Assembly (NCBI GenBank): GCA_937861115.1
Contig: CALMBD010000247.1
Location: 1-43,948 of the forward strand
Length of the DNA stretch: 43,948 nt
Direction: 5' to 3'
Origin: an uncultured Bacteroidota bacterium
GTDB taxonomy: Bacteria; Bacteroidota; Bacteroidia; Chitinophagales; Saprospiraceae
The notes beneath the pieces are model-generated. The model was given only the letters and a program-made list of their open reading frames with translations, was not told the DNA's origin and did no database searches. Shown one piece after another: positions 40,964 through 43,948 of the stretch (position 1 is its first letter; each line of letters opens with the position of its first letter). Position numbers and translations under genes: made by a program.

Positions 40964-43402
40964 TCACTCGCTCCGCAAACTCTCCACCGGGTTCGCCAGC
41001 GCCGCCTTCACGCACTGCACGCCTACTGTCAGAAATGCCACGGCTGCGGCCAGCGCGCCCGCTGCCGGGAATACCCACCAGTCGAGCGGTACGTGGTAGG
41101 CGAAATTGCCGAGCCAGGTGTGCATGGCCCACCAGGCGACAGGTGTCGCCAGCACGAAGGCAATACCCACCAGCAGCATGAAATCGCGCGACAGCAGTCC
41201 GACCACCCCGCCCACGCCGGCGCCCATGACCTTGCGGATGCCGATCTCCTTGGTGCGCCGGCTGACCGTAAACGTAGCGATGCCGAACAGGCCCAGGCAG
41301 GCGATACAGATCGCCAGCAGGGTGCCGGCGCCCATGATGCGGCTCATCCGGAGTTCCGGTTCGTACAACTTGTTGAGGTCGTCGTCGAGGAAGGTATAGG
41401 TAAAGGGCTGGTTGGGCAACAGGGTTTTCCAGGCGCTCTGCAGGGCGGCGAGGGTTGCCGGCAGGTTTTCCCGGGAGACCCGGAACGAGAACTTCGGGGT
41501 GGGGGCGTCTATCGATGACCGGTCGGATGCGATGCGGTTCAGGGCCACCGGGTCGTAGGCCAGCACCAGCGGCGCCACCTTCTGGTGCAGGGAGGCGAAG
41601 TGGAAGTCCTTCGCCACGCCGATGATCTGGAAGTCGCGGAATGGCTCCTGCAGAAATTTGCCCACCGGGTTCTGTATGCCGAATTCCCTGGCGTAGGCTT
41701 CGTTGATGATGACCGATTTGTCGATGTCGCCGTAATTTTTGGAGAAGTTGCGGCCGGCTGCCAGGTCGATGTGCAGCGCCGGGATAAAGTTTTCATCCAC
41801 CCCGTTGAGCGAAAACGACCGGAACTTGTTGGTGGAGGCGTCGGTGTAGCCCAGCGTCGTCCAGCCCGGCGTGCCGGGGGAGTGGTTGGAGGTGGTCACG
41901 TTGCGCACGGCGGGTATACCGGCCAGTTCGGTTTTGAACAACGCAGCCAGCCGCCTGCTTTCGGGCATGTATTTTACGGGGCCTTCATCCGTATTGTAGG
42001 GCACGACCACCGTGCCGTCGCGGTCGAAACCGAGGTTTTTGTTTTGCAGATAGGTCATTTGCCGTTGCATCACGAATGTCGCGACGAGCAGCAGCAGGGA
42101 AACAAAAAACTGTATGGTTACGAGACTTTTCAGCAGCACGGGTTTTCCCTGTCTGCCTTGCAGGAGCGCGCCCCTGAGACTGGCGATAGGTGAAAAACCC
42201 GACATCAGCAGGGCGGGGTACAGTCCTGCAATGAGGCCGACCAGCAAGGCCAGTCCGAACGCGAACAGGGCCCCGGTTGCGGAAAGGGGGAACACCAGCG
42301 CTTGTCCCGACAACGTGTTGAACAGGGGCAACAGTACCTTGGCCAGCACCACGCCGAAGCCGACCGAGATCAGGGCGGTCAGAATGGCTTCCGTCCAGAA
42401 CTGGAGCATCAGTTGCCGGCGGCTGGCGCCCGTCGATTTGCGGATGCCCACTTCCTTGGCGCGCGTGAGCGAGCGCCCGACGGCCAGCGTGACGAAATTG
42501 ACCCCTGCCAGCAGCAGGATGAGCAGCGCCACGCCGCCCAGGATATAGGGATACCGGCCGTCGCTCACCGGCACGATGCCCAGCGGCATGGCGTTGTTCA
42601 GGTGCAGGTCGGTCAACGGCTGGAACCCCACCTCGTATTGACCGGGCTGGTAGTCGTCGGCGACCTGCCGGTTGAAGAACGGCGCGGCCGTGGCCTGCAT
42701 CGTCCCGCCGTCGACGCCGTCGCGCAGCACGGCATAGGTCTCGCAAAACACGCAGGTCCAGCAGTCGAGCGCGCGTTTGGGCAGCGCATTCAGGAAATTC
42801 TGCATGGGCACGATCACCTCGTACTGTATGCTCGAATTGACCGGCGCCGGACTGATGATGCCCGTCACCACGAAATCCTGCCAGCCGTCGCCCTGCTGGA
42901 AAGAGAGGGTGCGGCCCAGCGGCGCAGCGTCGCCGAAGTATTTCTGGGCGGCTTTTTCGGTCAGCACCACGGCGTGCAGGTCGCTCAGCACCGACTCCCG
43001 GTTGCCCTTGATCAGCGGAAAATCAAAAACATCGAGAAATGCCGGGTCGGCGTAATGCACCACCTCCCGGTCCATAAAACTGCCCTGCCGCAGGGCGACG
43101 TTGGTGGAAGTGTAGCGGGCCACTTTTTCTACCTGCGGAAAGTTGTCGCGCAGCGCCTGTCCCATCGCAAGCGGCGTCACGGTATTAAAAAAGATATCGC
43201 CCCGGAAATGCTCCTTCACCCACATCCGGTACGTGCGTTCCGATTTGGTGTGGAACCGGTCGTACGACCATTCGTTGGACACGTACAACATGATCAGGAT
43301 GCAAACGGCAGCGCCAATGCTCAATCCGAAAATATTGATGAGCGAATACAGGCGGCCCTTGGCCAGGTTGCGCCATGCGACGCGGATGTAGTTTTGCCAC
43401 AT
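40964..43402 (-). CDS. FtsX-like ABC transporter permease, second copy
   Basis: An 812-residue inner-membrane protein with the same layout as the gene at 21853. It has an N-terminal helix (LYSLINIFGLSIGAAVCILIML), a MacB periplasmic domain and an FtsX core (LLILLLAGVNFVTLAVGRSL, TRAKEVGIRKSTGASRRQ). A second domain and core follow (IACLGLFGIATFTVSRRTKEIGIRKVMGAGVGG), and it ends VQCVKAALANPVESLRSE. An ATPase partner is not encoded nearby. A G-rich heptamer repeat lies directly before the start, and strong hairpins lie beyond its stop. Confidence 0.9.
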   Translation of the reverse strand: MWQNYIRVAWRNLAKGRLYSLINIFGLSIGAAVCILIMLYVSNEWSYDRFHTKSERTYRMWVKEHFRGDIFFNTVTPLAMGQALRDNFPQVEKVARYTSTNVALRQGSFMDREVVHYADPAFLDVFDFPLIKGNRESVLSDLHAVVLTEKAAQKYFGDAAPLGRTLSFQQGDGWQDFVVTGIISPAPVNSSIQYEVIVPMQNFLNALPKRALDCWTCVFCETYAVLRDGVDGGTMQATAAPFFNRQVADDYQPGQYEVGFQPLTDLHLNNAMPLGIVPVSDGRYPYILGGVALLILLLAGVNFVTLAVGRSLTRAKEVGIRKSTGASRRQLMLQFWTEAILTALISVGFGVVLAKVLLPLFNTLSGQALVFPLSATGALFAFGLALLVGLIAGLYPALLMSGFSPIASLRGALLQGRQGKPVLLKSLVTIQFFVSLLLLVATFVMQRQMTYLQNKNLGFDRDGTVVVPYNTDEGPVKYMPESRRLAALFKTELAGIPAVRNVTTSNHSPGTPGWTTLGYTDASTNKFRSFSLNGVDENFIPALHIDLAAGRNFSKNYGDIDKSVIINEAYAREFGIQNPVGKFLQEPFRDFQIIGVAKDFHFASLHQKVAPLVLAYDPVALNRIASDRSSIDAPTPKFSFRVSRENLPATLAALQSAWKTLLPNQPFTYTFLDDDLNKLYEPELRMSRIMGAGTLLAICIACLGLFGIATFTVSRRTKEIGIRKVMGAGVGGVVGLLSRDFMLLVGIAFVLATPVAWWAMHTWLGNFAYHVPLDWWVFPAAGALAAAVAFLTVGVQCVKAALANPVESLRSE

Positions 43403-43419
43403 AATTATTTCAAGTTTAA

Positions 43420-43515
43420 GGTTACGGGGGTTGCGGGTTACGGGGGTTTCTGGTTTTGGGTTGCGGGTTACAGGTTTCTGGTTGCGGGTTTCTGGTTACG
43501 GTGTTGTGGTTGTTT
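43420..43515. repeat. G-rich heptanucleotide repeat (GGTTNCN)
   Basis: About twelve degenerate 7-nt units such as GGTTGCG, GGTTACA and GGTTTCT lie 18 nt upstream of the FtsX start. Several GGG and GGGGG runs within short reach on the plus strand could form a G-quadruplex in the template strand of this gene. Confidence 0.7.
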
Positions 43516-43557
43516 TATCGCCCGATGCCTTGGCTCATGATTATAAACGGGCTCTAT

Positions 43558-43666
43558 GTCAGCGTGAGTTTGTCATGTTGTAAACACCTGTCCGCTCTTC
43601 AAGGGGTAGTTTGCGGCGTTGCCCGCCGTGATTCGGGCAGGTGTTTACAACATGACAAAAACTCAC
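43558..43666. repeat. Covarying inverted-repeat element, copy 1
   Basis: Arms GTGAGTTTGTCATGTTGT at 43564 and ACAACATGACA...ACTCAC ending 43666 frame a stem that continues through CACCTGTCC/GGGCAGGTG. The loop holds CAAGGGGTAG and a GCGG/CCGC mini-hairpin. No protein is encoded. Copy 2 is at 43810. Nothing else is visible in the non-coding end of the window. Confidence 0.75.
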
Positions 43667-43809
43667 ATTGACTTGTATTAAGCCCACGTTGACTTGCAGC
43701 AAATCCACGGTGGCCAAAATAACCGGTGTTGGTCGTCAGGTTTTTTTGATATAACTGATTGAAAACCGGTTTTTTCAAAAAAACTTCGATTCACTCTTGT
43801 GTTTTGTTT

Positions 43810-43916
43810 GTCAGCGTGAGTTTGTCATGTTGTAAACAACCGTCCGCTCTACAAGGGGTAGATGCGGCGTTGCCCGCATTTAGGTCGGACGGTTGTTTAC
43901 AACATGACAAACTCAC
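43810..43916. repeat. Covarying inverted-repeat element, copy 2
   Basis: The same element as copy 1: identical outer arms, the same CAAGGGGTAG loop and GCGG/CCGC mini-hairpin. The inner stem is CAACCGTCC/GGACGGTTG, so at two positions both partners changed together and pairing is kept. Confidence 0.75.
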
Positions 43917-43948
43917 GATAACTTATGACAACTCTGACCAACTCACAA

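Noticed and set aside
42302-43540. A 412-codon plus-strand open frame
   Set aside because: It is antisense to the second FtsX permease and runs on into the heptamer repeat; no family features.
43456-43671. Small protein in the non-coding end of the window
   Set aside because: It reads through the heptamer repeat and the inverted-repeat element and resembles no protein.
1-43948. tRNA, rRNA or CRISPR array
   Set aside because: I looked for cloverleaf-like arms, conserved rRNA text and regularly spaced repeats and saw none; a profile search would be needed to exclude small RNAs.

Overview
The window looks like the chromosome of a Bacteroidota bacterium, most likely Saprospiraceae-like. Four large secreted proteins carry type IX secretion (T9SS) C-terminal sorting domains. 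There are two roughly 800-residue FtsX-like ABC permeases of the Bacteroidota type, an ECF sigma factor / anti-sigma-like / TPR-CHAT cluster, and several TAnnTTTG-like promoter boxes. Most of the window is GC-rich (high fifties percent by eye). The block at about 35.88-40.6 kb is strikingly AT-rich and reads as imported DNA. I saw no rRNA, tRNA, CRISPR array or intact insertion sequence.

Layout. 0-6.6 kb (minus): two large T9SS proteins separated by a long palindromic intergenic element. 6.8-16.8 kb: a helical protein of unknown function, a Crp/Fnr regulator, and a plus-strand stress and metabolism block. That block holds a universal stress protein, a 95-residue protein, an APC permease, a GNAT-nitrilase fusion, a glycosyltransferase-like protein, a short HPF/RaiA protein and an NhaP-type antiporter. 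Two near-identical Crp-type operators lie at matching promoter positions before the stress-protein and GNAT-nitrilase genes, which suggests one small regulon. 16.8-24.2 kb (minus): an exported alpha/beta hydrolase, a DoxX protein, a lectin-metallopeptidase gene split by one in-frame TAG, a beta-lactamase-fold serine hydrolase and an FtsX permease. 24.4-24.8 kb: the orphan tail of an RhlE-type helicase beside a dispersed palindromic repeat.

24.9-35.1 kb (minus): read in transcription order, an ECF sigma factor, an anti-sigma-like TPR membrane protein, an exported TPR-CHAT protein, a BNR/YCF48-like T9SS protein, a beta-propeller T9SS protein and a clear intrinsic terminator. Beyond it lies an unusual membrane protein with a TIR domain, a coiled coil, a transmembrane helix and a Ppx/GppA-like domain. 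35.3 kb: a small haem-binding lipoprotein.

35.88-40.6 kb (minus): a compact, translationally coupled operon. It holds a short XRE-type regulator (interrupted by TGA at codon 3), a DNA cytosine-5 methyltransferase without a restriction enzyme, a 772-residue protein with two GHKL ATPase domains, and a receiver-like protein whose C-terminal helical domain carries a HEPN-type Rx4H motif. I read it as a candidate undescribed methylation-linked sensor/effector (defence-like) system. A 17-bp perfect palindrome upstream is a plausible operator.

40.96-43.4 kb: a second FtsX permease, with a G-rich heptanucleotide repeat directly before its start. 43.5-43.95 kb: two copies of a roughly 105-nt inverted-repeat element whose stems covary. 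Six copies of a CGAGGC-loop-GCCTCG repeat are scattered between genes through the window.
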